Below are positions 17,859 to 26,880 of a stretch of 64,000 bases of DNA, one piece after another (position 1 is the stretch's first letter; the number at the start of each line of letters is the position of its first letter). The position numbers were made by a program, and so were the translations under genes. Origin of the DNA: Arcticibacter svalbardensis MN12-7. GTDB taxonomy: Bacteria > Bacteroidota > Bacteroidia > Sphingobacteriales > Sphingobacteriaceae. Location of the stretch: positions 16,797 to 80,796 of the forward strand of contig NZ_AQPN01000077.1 of NCBI RefSeq assembly GCF_000403135.1, given 5' to 3'. The notes under the pieces were generated by a model. It did not search any database. It was not told where the DNA came from and worked only from the letters and a program-made list of their open reading frames with translations.

Positions 17859-19079
17859 TTGAATTTCTCATCTTTTGTTGCTAACAGGATAACCTTTCAG
17901 TCACAGCGAACTTTTTCAAAGTTAAGTGTGCGTATTGCCATCATTGGTATTATACTTGGTTTGGCAGTCATGATACTTTCTGTAGCTGTCGTAAAAGGGT
18001 TTAAATCTGAGATACGGGAAAAGGTAAGAGGATTTTCCGGAGATATCATCGTCATGAAGTATGATTTAAATGCATCATACGAAAACTCACCCTTCATTAT
18101 CAAAGCCGATTCACTTCAAATTATGGGTAAGGTACCCAATGTGGACTATTATCAGCCTTATGCTTTAAAGCCCGGAATCATAAATGCCAATAATGAAATG
18201 GAAGGGGTGATATTAAAAGGGGTAGATAAAAACTTTCATTGGGATTATTTTAAGAATATTTTAATATCCGGACATGTAATTGACTTTAGCGACAGTGTTA
18301 AAGCAAAAGGGCAGATCCTGATCTCTAAGGTCATTGCGGATAGATTGCAATTGAAGACAGGGGACGATTTCCTGATGTATTTTGTTCAGGAACCTCTTCG
18401 TAAAAGGAAATTCAGTATTGTTGGTATCTACGATCTTGGGATAGAAGAAGTAGACCGGACCTACGTCATCGGCGACCTATCTGTGATACAAAGATTGAAT
18501 AACTGGAAACAGAATGAGGTAGGAGGTTATGAGATAAGAGTTAAGAATTTTGATCGGATAGATCAAACCTCATTAAACGTTAGTGATGCACTCAGCTTTG
18601 GCTTGCAAGCCTTTTCAATTAAGGAGTATTATACCACAATCTTTCAGTGGTTATCTTTATTAGATGTAAACACACAGGTAATTCTGGTTCTGATGCTCGC
18701 CGTAGCTACGATCAATATGATTTCTGCCTTACTCATCATTATTCTTGAACGAACAAATATGATTGGTATTTTGAAAGCTTTAGGCTGTACCAATTGGGCG
18801 ATACAAAAGATATTTTTAAGGAATGCAGCCTATTTGATTGGAATAGGCTTGTTACTTGGAAATATAGTAGGCATAGGATTAGGGCTATTTCAATCCTATA
18901 CCCATTTTTTTAAGCTGGATCAAGCCTCGTACTATATGTCATTTGTCCCGGTTGAACTTGACTTCCCCGATATTATTATGTTAAATTTAGGTACCCTCTT
19001 GATCTGTTTACTTGTACTGATCATTCCTTCTACCTTAGTGAGTAAAATTTCACCAACAAAAGCGATCACATTCAAATAA
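17859..19079 (+). CDS. FtsX/LolC-type ABC transporter permease
   Basis: A 406-residue permease of the lipoprotein-release (LolC/E) or MacB type: an N-terminal membrane helix (about residues 24-46, with IGIILGLAVMILSVAVVKGF), a large periplasmic domain to about residue 270, then three helices in the FtsX core (about 275-298, 325-348 and 367-389). In Gram-negative bacteria such proteins extract lipoproteins from the inner membrane. The ATPase partner is not adjacent, as is frequent in Bacteroidota. The start is a TTG at 17859, chosen because there is no in-frame ATG before the first helix and the N-terminus NFSSFVANRITFQS fits the family. Confidence 0.85.
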   Translation: MNFSSFVANRITFQSQRTFSKLSVRIAIIGIILGLAVMILSVAVVKGFKSEIREKVRGFSGDIIVMKYDLNASYENSPFIIKADSLQIMGKVPNVDYYQPYALKPGIINANNEMEGVILKGVDKNFHWDYFKNILISGHVIDFSDSVKAKGQILISKVIADRLQLKTGDDFLMYFVQEPLRKRKFSIVGIYDLGIEEVDRTYVIGDLSVIQRLNNWKQNEVGGYEIRVKNFDRIDQTSLNVSDALSFGLQAFSIKEYYTTIFQWLSLLDVNTQVILVLMLAVATINMISALLIIILERTNMIGILKALGCTNWAIQKIFLRNAAYLIGIGLLLGNIVGIGLGLFQSYTHFFKLDQASYYMSFVPVELDFPDIIMLNLGTLLICLLVLIIPSTLVSKISPTKAITFK

Positions 19080-20405
19080 TTATCGCGTAGTAAAGCTCCA
19101 TTTGAGGTTAAGACCTGCAGCTCCAAAACGTAAATTTTGAGCTCCCAAGCCAGCTAATGGATATTTTAAAAATGGTTCAAGAGATAACTTGCTCTGTTTG
19201 CCAATTGGGTATCCGTATCCTACTGATAGGTTAAGCATTCTTGCAAAGTCGAAAGTGCTTGAATTAGTAGTAGTTGTTTCATCAGGATGTTCCTGAAATG
19301 CGTTTGCTTCCAAAGAATTGTAACCGTAAGCATACGTATACGTTTCATCAAAAAAGAAGTTAGAACTTAAGCCTGCAACAATATAGAGCTCATTCTCTTT
19401 CCTAAATACCGTATATTTTAGATTGATCGGCACATCCAATCCAAGCAAAGAAGCATCATAGCCGTTAATAGAATAATTAACAGCTGATGTTTTTGTTTCA
19501 GCACTGGAAACCATTAAATTACTGACTCTTGATGTGGAAGAGGTTATAAAAGACGATGCTACCTGTTCAGGTATTCTTTTATTGTATTTAAGGGTATTCT
19601 GAGCGAGAGATAAACCAGTTGTAAACTTCAAATTACGTGTTATGCCTAATTCCGATGAAACCCCTACACCTGTATTCATGCTTGATTTACTACCCTCAGC
19701 ATAAGAAACATGACTACCAGCGAAAAGACTAAATGATAATCTGGAGTCTTTTTTAACCTTTACAATTGGTGCTTTATCGTTAGTCAGCATAGCATTTTTT
19801 GCTCGTTGTAACTCATCATAATCATTTGCTACAGCAGATAACTGTCTCTGGGGCTCCTTATATGTTTCAGTATCTTCTGTGCGTTCCTGCAAGGTAGCAA
19901 GCTCTTTATTCAAAGGAATGCTAAGGTTAGTACTTGTAATTAAAGTATCCAAAATAGCGTATTCTTTAGAAATTGATTCAGGTATGTTTTTTATACTTGA
20001 ATACACAACTGCAGATTCAGTAAACTTGGGTTGTTTTATACGTGAATAAGTTGCTTGAACAGGTTGGGGAACTGTTTTTTTAGCTTGTAAATTTGAATCA
20101 CTTATCACTACAGGATTAGCATTTTTTAAATTTTGATCAATACTATTTTTAGAAATAGTATGAACCTTATCCTTATTATTAATATTCTGATCATTAATAG
20201 TTTGATTAAAGAGCGCCCAAGTACCCGCAACAAGTAATAATACCGCAGCAGCCGATCCTAACCAATAAATAAAAGGAGAACGTACCTTCTTTTCAGGGAA
20301 TTTTTTACGCAACTCCTTCCATCCTAAATCAGCAGAATCATCTTCGTAAAGATTAAAAACCTGCTGGATTCTTTCTGAAAGCTTTTTATCAAAGTTATCC
20401 TGCAT
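19080..20405 (-). CDS. Single-pass membrane protein with C-terminal outer-membrane beta-barrel-like domain, ECF-sigma partner
   Basis: A 441-residue protein with an N-terminal cytoplasmic segment (residues 1-42, DNFDKKLSERIQQVF and WKELRKKFP), one membrane helix (about 46-66), a long polar Gln/Asn/Ser/Lys-rich linker to about 220, then an 'outer membrane beta-barrel' type repeat of amphipathic strands ending in aromatic residues (LSFSLFAGSHVSYA ... LRFGAAGLNLKWSF). It follows the sigma factor gene with an overlap of 11 bases, the placement and N-terminal topology of an anti-sigma factor. It contains no zinc HxxxCxxC anti-sigma motif. An anti-sigma or stress-sensor role is inferred from context. 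Confidence 0.75.
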   Translation of the reverse strand: MQDNFDKKLSERIQQVFNLYEDDSADLGWKELRKKFPEKKVRSPFIYWLGSAAAVLLLVAGTWALFNQTINDQNINNKDKVHTISKNSIDQNLKNANPVVISDSNLQAKKTVPQPVQATYSRIKQPKFTESAVVYSSIKNIPESISKEYAILDTLITSTNLSIPLNKELATLQERTEDTETYKEPQRQLSAVANDYDELQRAKNAMLTNDKAPIVKVKKDSRLSFSLFAGSHVSYAEGSKSSMNTGVGVSSELGITRNLKFTTGLSLAQNTLKYNKRIPEQVASSFITSSTSRVSNLMVSSAETKTSAVNYSINGYDASLLGLDVPINLKYTVFRKENELYIVAGLSSNFFFDETYTYAYGYNSLEANAFQEHPDETTTTNSSTFDFARMLNLSVGYGYPIGKQSKLSLEPFLKYPLAGLGAQNLRFGAAGLNLKWSFTTR

Positions 20406-20952
20406 AGCTACCCTCCTGTTGAATCCAGTGTTTCCTAAGCTTCTCTTTAGCCCTGCTTAAATAAACCCTCGAAGAGCTTACCGGTATAGATAGCATCTCA
20501 CCAATTTCATCGTGACTGTAACCATCTATTTCATATAAGTTAAACACCAGTTTTTGTGTTTCAGGTAAAATATCTAATAATTTTAAAATATCCTTAGCAT
20601 TAATATTTTCAATGATATCAGGTGCTTTTCCAATATAGATTGCTTCATCTATATCTGCCTGATTCATATGTTTTAAATTTCTTCTTCTGTGATCTATTGA
20701 TGTATTCACAATAATTCGTCGTAACCAAGCTTTAAAAGGCTGATGCTCATTATAAGATTGAATGGACTTAAATACCTTAATAAATGAATCATTAACAACT
20801 TCTAAAACATCATCCCTATTTTTTAAGTATCGCATTCCAACTCCCATAGCATATCCATAGAAATGTTTATAAAGCTTTTCCTGAAACTTTAATTCTCCCG
20901 ACTTGCATTTCGAAATCAGTTCATCTTCAGAAAAGCTCTGAGTAACATGCAT
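20395..20952 (-). CDS. ECF RNA polymerase sigma factor
   Basis: Alternative sigma factor with region 2 (LYKHFYGYAMGVGMRYLKNRDDVLEVVNDSFIKVFKSI, then FKAWLRRIIVNTSIDHRRR) and region 4 (LPETQKLVFNLYEIDGYSHDEIGEMLSIPVSSSRVYLSRAKEKLRK). I place the start at ATG 20952 (185 residues); an in-frame TTG at 20976 would add 8 residues. The last 11 bases overlap the membrane barrel protein, so the two are co-translated and probably work as a sigma and membrane regulator pair. The inducing signal is unknown; envelope stress is a reasonable guess. Confidence 0.92.
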   Translation of the reverse strand: MHVTQSFSEDELISKCKSGELKFQEKLYKHFYGYAMGVGMRYLKNRDDVLEVVNDSFIKVFKSIQSYNEHQPFKAWLRRIIVNTSIDHRRRNLKHMNQADIDEAIYIGKAPDIIENINAKDILKLLDILPETQKLVFNLYEIDGYSHDEIGEMLSIPVSSSRVYLSRAKEKLRKHWIQQEGSYAG

Positions 20953-21079
20953 GGAGTTGGATTCGTTTTTAATCAATAAACATTTAAATACTTTGATGAT
21001 ATAAAACGATCTGCTGTACTTTATAATGTATACGCAGACCTTTTTAATATTGCGACAACGGAAGTATTATTTTTTTGAC

Positions 21080-21886
21080 TTAGATCGTTTTAGCTTCATT
21101 CCAAAAAATATCCATTTCTGCAAGAGTCATATCCTGGAGCGCCTTGCCTTTTTCAGTAGCCTTTAGTTCCAGGTACTGAAACCGCTTAATGAATTTTCTA
21201 TTGGTTTTTTCAAGAGCATTTTCAGGGTTGATCTTAATAAACCGGGCATAATTAATTAAGGAGAATAAAAGATCGCCAAACTCTCCCTCCGCTTTATCCA
21301 TGTCAATCGGTGTGTCATCTGTGGTGTTAAACTCCTGCTTAAATTCCTCCATCTCCTCTTCCACTTTCTCCCATACCTGAGATTTCTTTTCCCAATCAAA
21401 GCCCACACCTTTCACTTTTTCCTGAATACGAGAGGCTTTAACCAGTGCAGGCAGGGAAGGAGGAACTCCACTAAGAACCGACTTATTTCCCTCTCTTAAT
21501 TTAATCTGTTCCCAGTTGCGTTTTACATCTTCCTCATTTTCAACTACTACATCGCCATAAATATGAGGATGTCTGACGATGAGCTTTTCACAAATGCTAT
21601 TCAATACATCAACTATATCAAAATCACCCTTCTCTGATGCAATCTTTGCATAGAAGACTAAATGAAGCATGATGTCTCCAATTTCTTTTTTTATTTCCTG
21701 ACTATCACCCTCAAGAATTGCATCTGATAATTCATATGTTTCTTCAATAGTAAGATGCCTTAAACTTTCAATCGTTTGTTTTTTATCCCAGGGACATTGC
21801 GCACGAAGCGTATTCATGATAGTTAAAAGACGTTCAAATGCGGATGCAGGGTTATTTCCCTCTGCGGGAATGATGTTTTGAGGCAT
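21080..21886 (-). CDS. mazG: Nucleoside triphosphate pyrophosphohydrolase MazG
   Basis: Hydrolyses NTPs and dNTPs to monophosphates and pyrophosphate, a house-cleaning function. Two tandem MazG domains are visible: the first around residues 20-110 with CPWDKKQTIESLRHLTIEETYELSDAI and the metal-binding E-x-x-E plus KKEIGDIMLHLVFYA (E-x-x-D), the second around 160-250 with KVEEEMEEFKQE and EFGDLLFSLINYARF. At 268 residues it has the typical length of the two-domain enzyme. It is not linked to mazEF-type toxins here. Confidence 0.95.
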   Translation of the reverse strand: MPQNIIPAEGNNPASAFERLLTIMNTLRAQCPWDKKQTIESLRHLTIEETYELSDAILEGDSQEIKKEIGDIMLHLVFYAKIASEKGDFDIVDVLNSICEKLIVRHPHIYGDVVVENEEDVKRNWEQIKLREGNKSVLSGVPPSLPALVKASRIQEKVKGVGFDWEKKSQVWEKVEEEMEEFKQEFNTTDDTPIDMDKAEGEFGDLLFSLINYARFIKINPENALEKTNRKFIKRFQYLELKATEKGKALQDMTLAEMDIFWNEAKTI

Positions 21887-22004
21887 AGAAATATAGTTTA
21901 AGCAAAAATAAGTAAAATCAACTTACTAATTAGGCGACCAGTTTTATTGAAAGTTTATATGTTCAACTATTTACTTACTATCCTGGCAACTACTAGCCGT
22001 AAAC

Positions 22005-22048
22005 AAACAAAGGGCTGTAAGTGATTATTCGCCTACAGCCCTTTGTTT
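22005..22048 (-). terminator. Bidirectional intrinsic terminator downstream of the C1 peptidase gene
   Basis: A perfect 15-bp stem (arms 22005-22019 and 22034-22048, AAACAAAGGGCTGTA and its complement) with a 14-base loop, about 130 bases past the peptidase stop. The A-rich 5' side gives a T-rich tail on the minus strand. The rest of the 291-base spacer (21887-22177) shows a TATTTTTG box for mazG near 21900 and nothing else. Confidence 0.8.
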
Positions 22049-22177
22049 TAACTATTGTGTTTGAAATTTATAAAAAGCAACTTAAAACTATAGATATTCC
22101 CCAAGAAAAGGGGACGTGGAAATAAATCACCTTAGGTGTAATGAAGGAATGTAATTTCCCTATTTTTCCTGCGTGAT

Positions 22178-23365
22178 TTATTCTCCTATTTCTTTCCTGA
22201 TACCTGATGGGATACCATTTTTGTTAAGCAAAAAAGCAGTGGTTTTAAACTTAACAAAGTTTTTGGTTACATATAAATATCCTTTATAATCGTTAGTTAA
22301 TCCCCATGAATTCTTTACAATGTAATATTCTTTACCATTTTGATCTTTGGCAAGCCCAACAATGTGCATACCGTGATCATCAGTCGTCGTGTAATTGTCA
22401 AAATCCTGTTGTCTCATTTCCGGAGTGATCGTCATTTCTGGTTTCGGACCATCAAATAGTTCATTCTTCTGCTGATCCGTCATGTCGTCATATTTAGTTT
22501 CCGGTACATAAGCAACTCCATTCTTCCAGCTGAAGCTTTTTTCACTTACATCAGTCGCCCAGGCTACTGTAAATCCCTTTTTCAATGCATTATCAATGAT
22601 TGTCGTAATATCATCCATTTTTACATTATAAACCTGGTCAAATGACCAGTTGTCTGGAACTAATAAGGTGAATTTCTTGTAATAAGGGTAATCCGTAAAA
22701 GAGGATATTTCCACATAATCATCCGGATTTATACCAACTCGTTCTTTTGCAAAACTCTGGGGTGTATACGTTTTACCTTCATAGGTAAAAGACTGTGGTA
22801 CCTTTCCTAAATAAGCGTCAATTGCTCCGCTATAGGCATTAATCCAGTTTGGCGTTAATGTCTCATTGGGATTTTTAACTACTGCTTCAAGAATTCCGGT
22901 CGTAATACTTGCCATTTCAGCAAACTTATTCTTTGTCGTTCCATAGTTTAAACCAGTATAAACACTCTGTGGAACAGTGCCATATTTACGGTACATATTA
23001 ATTACATCATGCAATGCACCTCCATCACCAAGCCCAACTGCGCCATGCATCCTTACATAATTCTTGCCTTTTTCAACATAAACATAGCGAGCAGTGAAAA
23101 TTGGAGAGAGCTCAACAGGCTTACGTCCTTGTTTAATCATTTCTGATTCAAGGAATGAATTGGTAGAATAACTCCAGCAGGTACCTGATGATCCCTGGCT
23201 TTTGATCGAAGTGTTTTCTAAATTAATGATTTCGGTGAATTTAAATTTTTCTTTACTATTGATGCTTTGATTGGAGTCTAATGATTTTACCAGATTATCC
23301 TGAGCAAAAGTTAAGTTTGTCGCTACAAATAATACAGCAACTAAAATAGAGAATGTGTACTTCAT
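22178..23365 (-). CDS. Secreted C1-family (bleomycin hydrolase-like) cysteine aminopeptidase
   Basis: A 395-residue papain-fold peptidase with a cleavable signal peptide (residues 1-21, ending TFAQ). The catalytic residues are all in place: Gln and Cys in QGSSGTCWSYSTNSF, His in DDHGMHIVG and Asn in YYIVKNSWG. The layout (YNVKMDD insertion and DDHGMHIVG) is that of the PepC/bleomycin hydrolase group, which is normally cytosolic; the exported version is common in Bacteroidota and probably degrades peptides in the periplasm. The upstream leader is about 75 bases long, with a TATTTTTG box near 23443-23450 and a GTGAT/ATCAC hairpin. Confidence 0.88.
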   Translation of the reverse strand: MKYTFSILVAVLFVATNLTFAQDNLVKSLDSNQSINSKEKFKFTEIINLENTSIKSQGSSGTCWSYSTNSFLESEMIKQGRKPVELSPIFTARYVYVEKGKNYVRMHGAVGLGDGGALHDVINMYRKYGTVPQSVYTGLNYGTTKNKFAEMASITTGILEAVVKNPNETLTPNWINAYSGAIDAYLGKVPQSFTYEGKTYTPQSFAKERVGINPDDYVEISSFTDYPYYKKFTLLVPDNWSFDQVYNVKMDDITTIIDNALKKGFTVAWATDVSEKSFSWKNGVAYVPETKYDDMTDQQKNELFDGPKPEMTITPEMRQQDFDNYTTTDDHGMHIVGLAKDQNGKEYYIVKNSWGLTNDYKGYLYVTKNFVKFKTTAFLLNKNGIPSGIRKEIGE

Positions 23366-23494
23366 TAGTTTGTTAAAGTAATTATATGGGATAAAATTTT
23401 AAGAATTAGTGATACTAAATCACGTCTCTCTTATTAGATTGCAAAAATAGGCGATCTATCCTTAAAAAAAGCAATCAATTCTTAAATTAAAGTA

Positions 23495-26400
23495 TTAATC
23501 GCATTCAGGATGGGTGAAAATAAACGTATCTGAGGTCCCTTCTGCACCCATTGTGTCTCCTTTTAGGTATTGCCACCAGAATTTAGGATGTTCCTTGGGA
23601 CGATTCCCCTCTTCATTCATGGTTTGAGCATCATAAAGCCTTCCATTAATCATTACAGATCTTATTTTTTCTGAATTCCTGATGTCTATAAGCGGATTAG
23701 CGTCCAACACAATCAGGTCGGCTAATTTGCCAGGTTCAAGGGATCCAATTTCTTTCGACATGCCTAAATACGCTGCCCCGTTTATAGTTGCAGCTCGTAT
23801 TGCCTCCAAAGAACTCATCCCCCCCTGCGCAAGCATCCACATTTCCCAATGCGCTCCAATACCTTGAATCTGACCATGAGAACCCAGGTTTATTTTAGTC
23901 CCTCCATCTGAAATGTATTTAACAGCCTTTGAAACCTCAATATGTCCATAGTCTCCAAATTCTGATGTTGTCCTTCTTCTGGATTTAACATCAATTATAG
24001 ATCTTGGGGTAAAAGTTAAGAGTTTCTCATTTTCCCATACGTTAGTCCGGTCATACCAAAAGTTTTCTCCTGATTGCGAACCATAACTTACGATAAGGGT
24101 AGGGGTGTATCCAGTCTTGCTCGCATTCCATAGTGATTTTACATCTTTATAAACCGGAACTACCGGAATATTATGTTCTATACCTGTGTGTCCATCCAGA
24201 ATCATAGACATGTTCGTAAAAAACGTAGATCCTCCTTCAGGAAAAACGTCCATTTTCAATTCACGCGCTGCCTGTATAATCTGCTGCCTTTGTTCTCTTC
24301 TTGGTTGATTGTATGATTTTACAGAAATAGCCCCTGCCATCTTTAATCGCCTTAAGTTGGAACGGGCATCATCCAGACTGTTAATAACTGCCTTGAAGTC
24401 ACCATCAGCACCATATAATATCGTTCCTGTAGAAAATATCCTGGGGCCTATAATGGTACCTGCCCGAACCATTTCAGCCTGACTAAATACCATTTCAGTA
24501 TTGCTTGATGGATCATGAGATGTGGTTACACCATAAGCCAGGTTTGCAAAATAACTCCAGTCCTGTTGTGGCGATATTCCATCAGGACTAGTTGGTAAAT
24601 GCGCATGAACATCTACTATCCCTGGCATAATGGTTTGATTGTCTGCACTTATCACCTTTGCGTCATCAGGTATTTTAACCTGGTCGGCCGGACCTACAGC
24701 AAGAATGCGGTTCTGATCAATTACAATAGTTCCATTTTCAATTACCTCATCACCTTTCATGGTAATGATCCGGGCATTTGTAATTGCAATCTTGCCTTCA
24801 GGGACATCAGATTTTATTCTTAATCCAATCTCAATACCCGAAGTATCAATAGGAGGTATAGTAGCCGGTGCTCCTTCAGCAAAGCTAAATGAATTCTTAA
24901 GTTCTCTGCTGAAATACTGAGAACCCAGTGTCCAGTTTAGTTTTTTACTGTCCCTGCTCCAGTGAATATAAATTCCCGCATCCCTTGTTACCCGTGTTAG
25001 AGGCAAAGATTTATTCGTAGCGGAAAGATCAATCCCATTAGCTGTATTAATCAAAGGAGTGATGTAGGCATTGAATAACTCAGTAAAGGCGAGCCATTTA
25101 CCATCAGGACTCGGTACAAATTGACTAGCATAAGTAGATACATAATGAATACGTTCATTACCACCATTCAAATCCACACTCATGTATGCCTTTTTATCAT
25201 CCTTGTTGCTCTGAAAGAAAACGCGGGAATCATTGGCATTGAATGAAGGGCTAACCCCTTTGGAAGAAATCTTAACAGGTGTTCCTCCATTTACTCCGGT
25301 AATATAAATGCCCGCACCAGTGCCAAAAGTATAACCCAGCATCGTATTTCCCACTCCTTTTGTATAAACAATTTTATCACTTTTATTTGAAAAGTGAGGG
25401 GTATAATAATAACCTTTCTCCGTTGTTATAATGGTAGATTGTGAATTTTTCAGATCTAAACGTTTTATAGATCCCTTGTTCTCATCATTCCAATTTACAT
25501 ATACCAGCCATTTACCATCGGGACTAAATTCAGGATCATATTCAAAGTCAACTCCTTGGGTAATCCGTTTAGGTTTGCCATCAGGAAGAGTCTTCAGGTA
25601 AATGAACCCACCCGAATTAAAAGCTACTGTTTTCCCATCCGGCGATGTAGTCAATTCTCTGATCATCTTCGAATCAAATTCATCACTGAACACCTGGTGC
25701 TCAAAGTTTAAAGCCTCAGCTATCGTCTGAGTAGACTTGACCTCAAAAGGAATATCGGTTACCGTTTGAGAAAGTATATCCAGATTCCTGATCTTTCCTT
25801 TTGCATAGAATATGATATTCCTACTATCAGGGCTCCATGCAAAGTTCGGATACACACCAAAAATAGCCCAGGTCTCTTGCTGATCACGTGATAGATCTGT
25901 ATAAACAGGCCATTCTTCACCAGTAGCAAGATCATGTAAATAGAGAACCGATTTCAGCCTTACCCTTTTTACAAACGCAAGCAGTTTTCCATCCGGAGAT
26001 ACCTGTGGTCTTACCGCACCACCCGGTCCACCAGCAATTTGTATCGTTTCACCTGTTTCCCTATCTAATCGCTTAATCGCATATATCTCTTTATTCGGAT
26101 CTTTATTGTATTGAAAATAAGGACCCGGACTCACATCTTCACTGTAATACAAATATTTTCCGTCAGGAGATACCTCAGGCTCCCCAGCATCCTGCTGATC
26201 ATTTTTGCGTTTTGTCAGCTGAACACCTTCCCCTCCAGAGATATGATACATCCACATTTCACCAGCACCCAGTGAACGTGTATTGGTAAAATGCTTACGG
26301 GCAATTAAATATTGACTATCAGAAGTCCACACTGCATTATTCAGCAAGCGAAAAGTTTCTTTAGTAACCGAATGTTTATTCGTCCCATCCGTTTTCATGA

Positions 26401-26746
26401 TCCATATATTGTCACCGCCTTCACGATCACTGGTATAGGAGATGAATTTGCCATCAGGACTAAATCTAGGCTGCACATCAAAAGCCAGTCCGCCGGAAAG
26501 CAAAGTGGCTGTTCCTCCTTCAAAAGGCATTTTATATATATCACCTAAAAGATCAAAAACGATTTCTTTACCGTCAGGACTCAGGTCCAGATTCATCCAG
26601 GTACCTTCATTTGTATTAAATGAAACTACCTTAGAAGGACCTCCTGGTTTTTCAACATTCCATGCCTTTGTATCTGTTTTTTGCTGAGCAAAGGTCTGCT
26701 GACATAGCATTAAAGCTAATAAAATGAGTGCGTGTATCTTCATCAT
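23495..26746 (-). CDS. Exported amidohydrolase with N-terminal TolB-like beta-propeller
   Basis: A 1083-residue periplasmic protein. After a signal peptide (residues 1-20) come many PD40/TolB-type repeats with the signature SPDGK or similar (e.g. SPDGKEIVF, SPDGKFISYTSDREGG, SPDGKYLYYSED, SPDGKLLAF, SPDGKTVAF, SPDGKWLVY), filling roughly residues 40-600. The C-terminal 400 residues are a metal-dependent amidohydrolase (imidazolonepropionase-like): NARIITMKG, GIVDVHAHLPTSP (metal H-x-H), GIEHNIPVV, SHGQIQGIGAHWE and the final ADLIVLDANPL...RSVMINGR strand. The substrate is not known; propeller-amidohydrolase fusions are found across Bacteroidota. Confidence 0.88.
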   Translation of the reverse strand: MMKIHALILLALMLCQQTFAQQKTDTKAWNVEKPGGPSKVVSFNTNEGTWMNLDLSPDGKEIVFDLLGDIYKMPFEGGTATLLSGGLAFDVQPRFSPDGKFISYTSDREGGDNIWIMKTDGTNKHSVTKETFRLLNNAVWTSDSQYLIARKHFTNTRSLGAGEMWMYHISGGEGVQLTKRKNDQQDAGEPEVSPDGKYLYYSEDVSPGPYFQYNKDPNKEIYAIKRLDRETGETIQIAGGPGGAVRPQVSPDGKLLAFVKRVRLKSVLYLHDLATGEEWPVYTDLSRDQQETWAIFGVYPNFAWSPDSRNIIFYAKGKIRNLDILSQTVTDIPFEVKSTQTIAEALNFEHQVFSDEFDSKMIRELTTSPDGKTVAFNSGGFIYLKTLPDGKPKRITQGVDFEYDPEFSPDGKWLVYVNWNDENKGSIKRLDLKNSQSTIITTEKGYYYTPHFSNKSDKIVYTKGVGNTMLGYTFGTGAGIYITGVNGGTPVKISSKGVSPSFNANDSRVFFQSNKDDKKAYMSVDLNGGNERIHYVSTYASQFVPSPDGKWLAFTELFNAYITPLINTANGIDLSATNKSLPLTRVTRDAGIYIHWSRDSKKLNWTLGSQYFSRELKNSFSFAEGAPATIPPIDTSGIEIGLRIKSDVPEGKIAITNARIITMKGDEVIENGTIVIDQNRILAVGPADQVKIPDDAKVISADNQTIMPGIVDVHAHLPTSPDGISPQQDWSYFANLAYGVTTSHDPSSNTEMVFSQAEMVRAGTIIGPRIFSTGTILYGADGDFKAVINSLDDARSNLRRLKMAGAISVKSYNQPRREQRQQIIQAARELKMDVFPEGGSTFFTNMSMILDGHTGIEHNIPVVPVYKDVKSLWNASKTGYTPTLIVSYGSQSGENFWYDRTNVWENEKLLTFTPRSIIDVKSRRRTTSEFGDYGHIEVSKAVKYISDGGTKINLGSHGQIQGIGAHWEMWMLAQGGMSSLEAIRAATINGAAYLGMSKEIGSLEPGKLADLIVLDANPLIDIRNSEKIRSVMINGRLYDAQTMNEEGNRPKEHPKFWWQYLKGDTMGAEGTSDTFIFTHPECD

Positions 26747-26880
26747 ATCAATTTAAAGGTACGCAAAAATAGACCTTCTGATCAGAAAGTTGTTAAAAAA
26801 CTAATACAAATGGTAACGATTATGCGGCATTAATTGTTATTTTCATAAATTCGGAAAGATAATTAGGTATGTTTGATTCG

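Noticed and set aside
23495..26746. Multiple SPDGK repeats as a DNA tandem array
   Set aside because: They are protein-level propeller blades with divergent DNA, not a nucleotide satellite.
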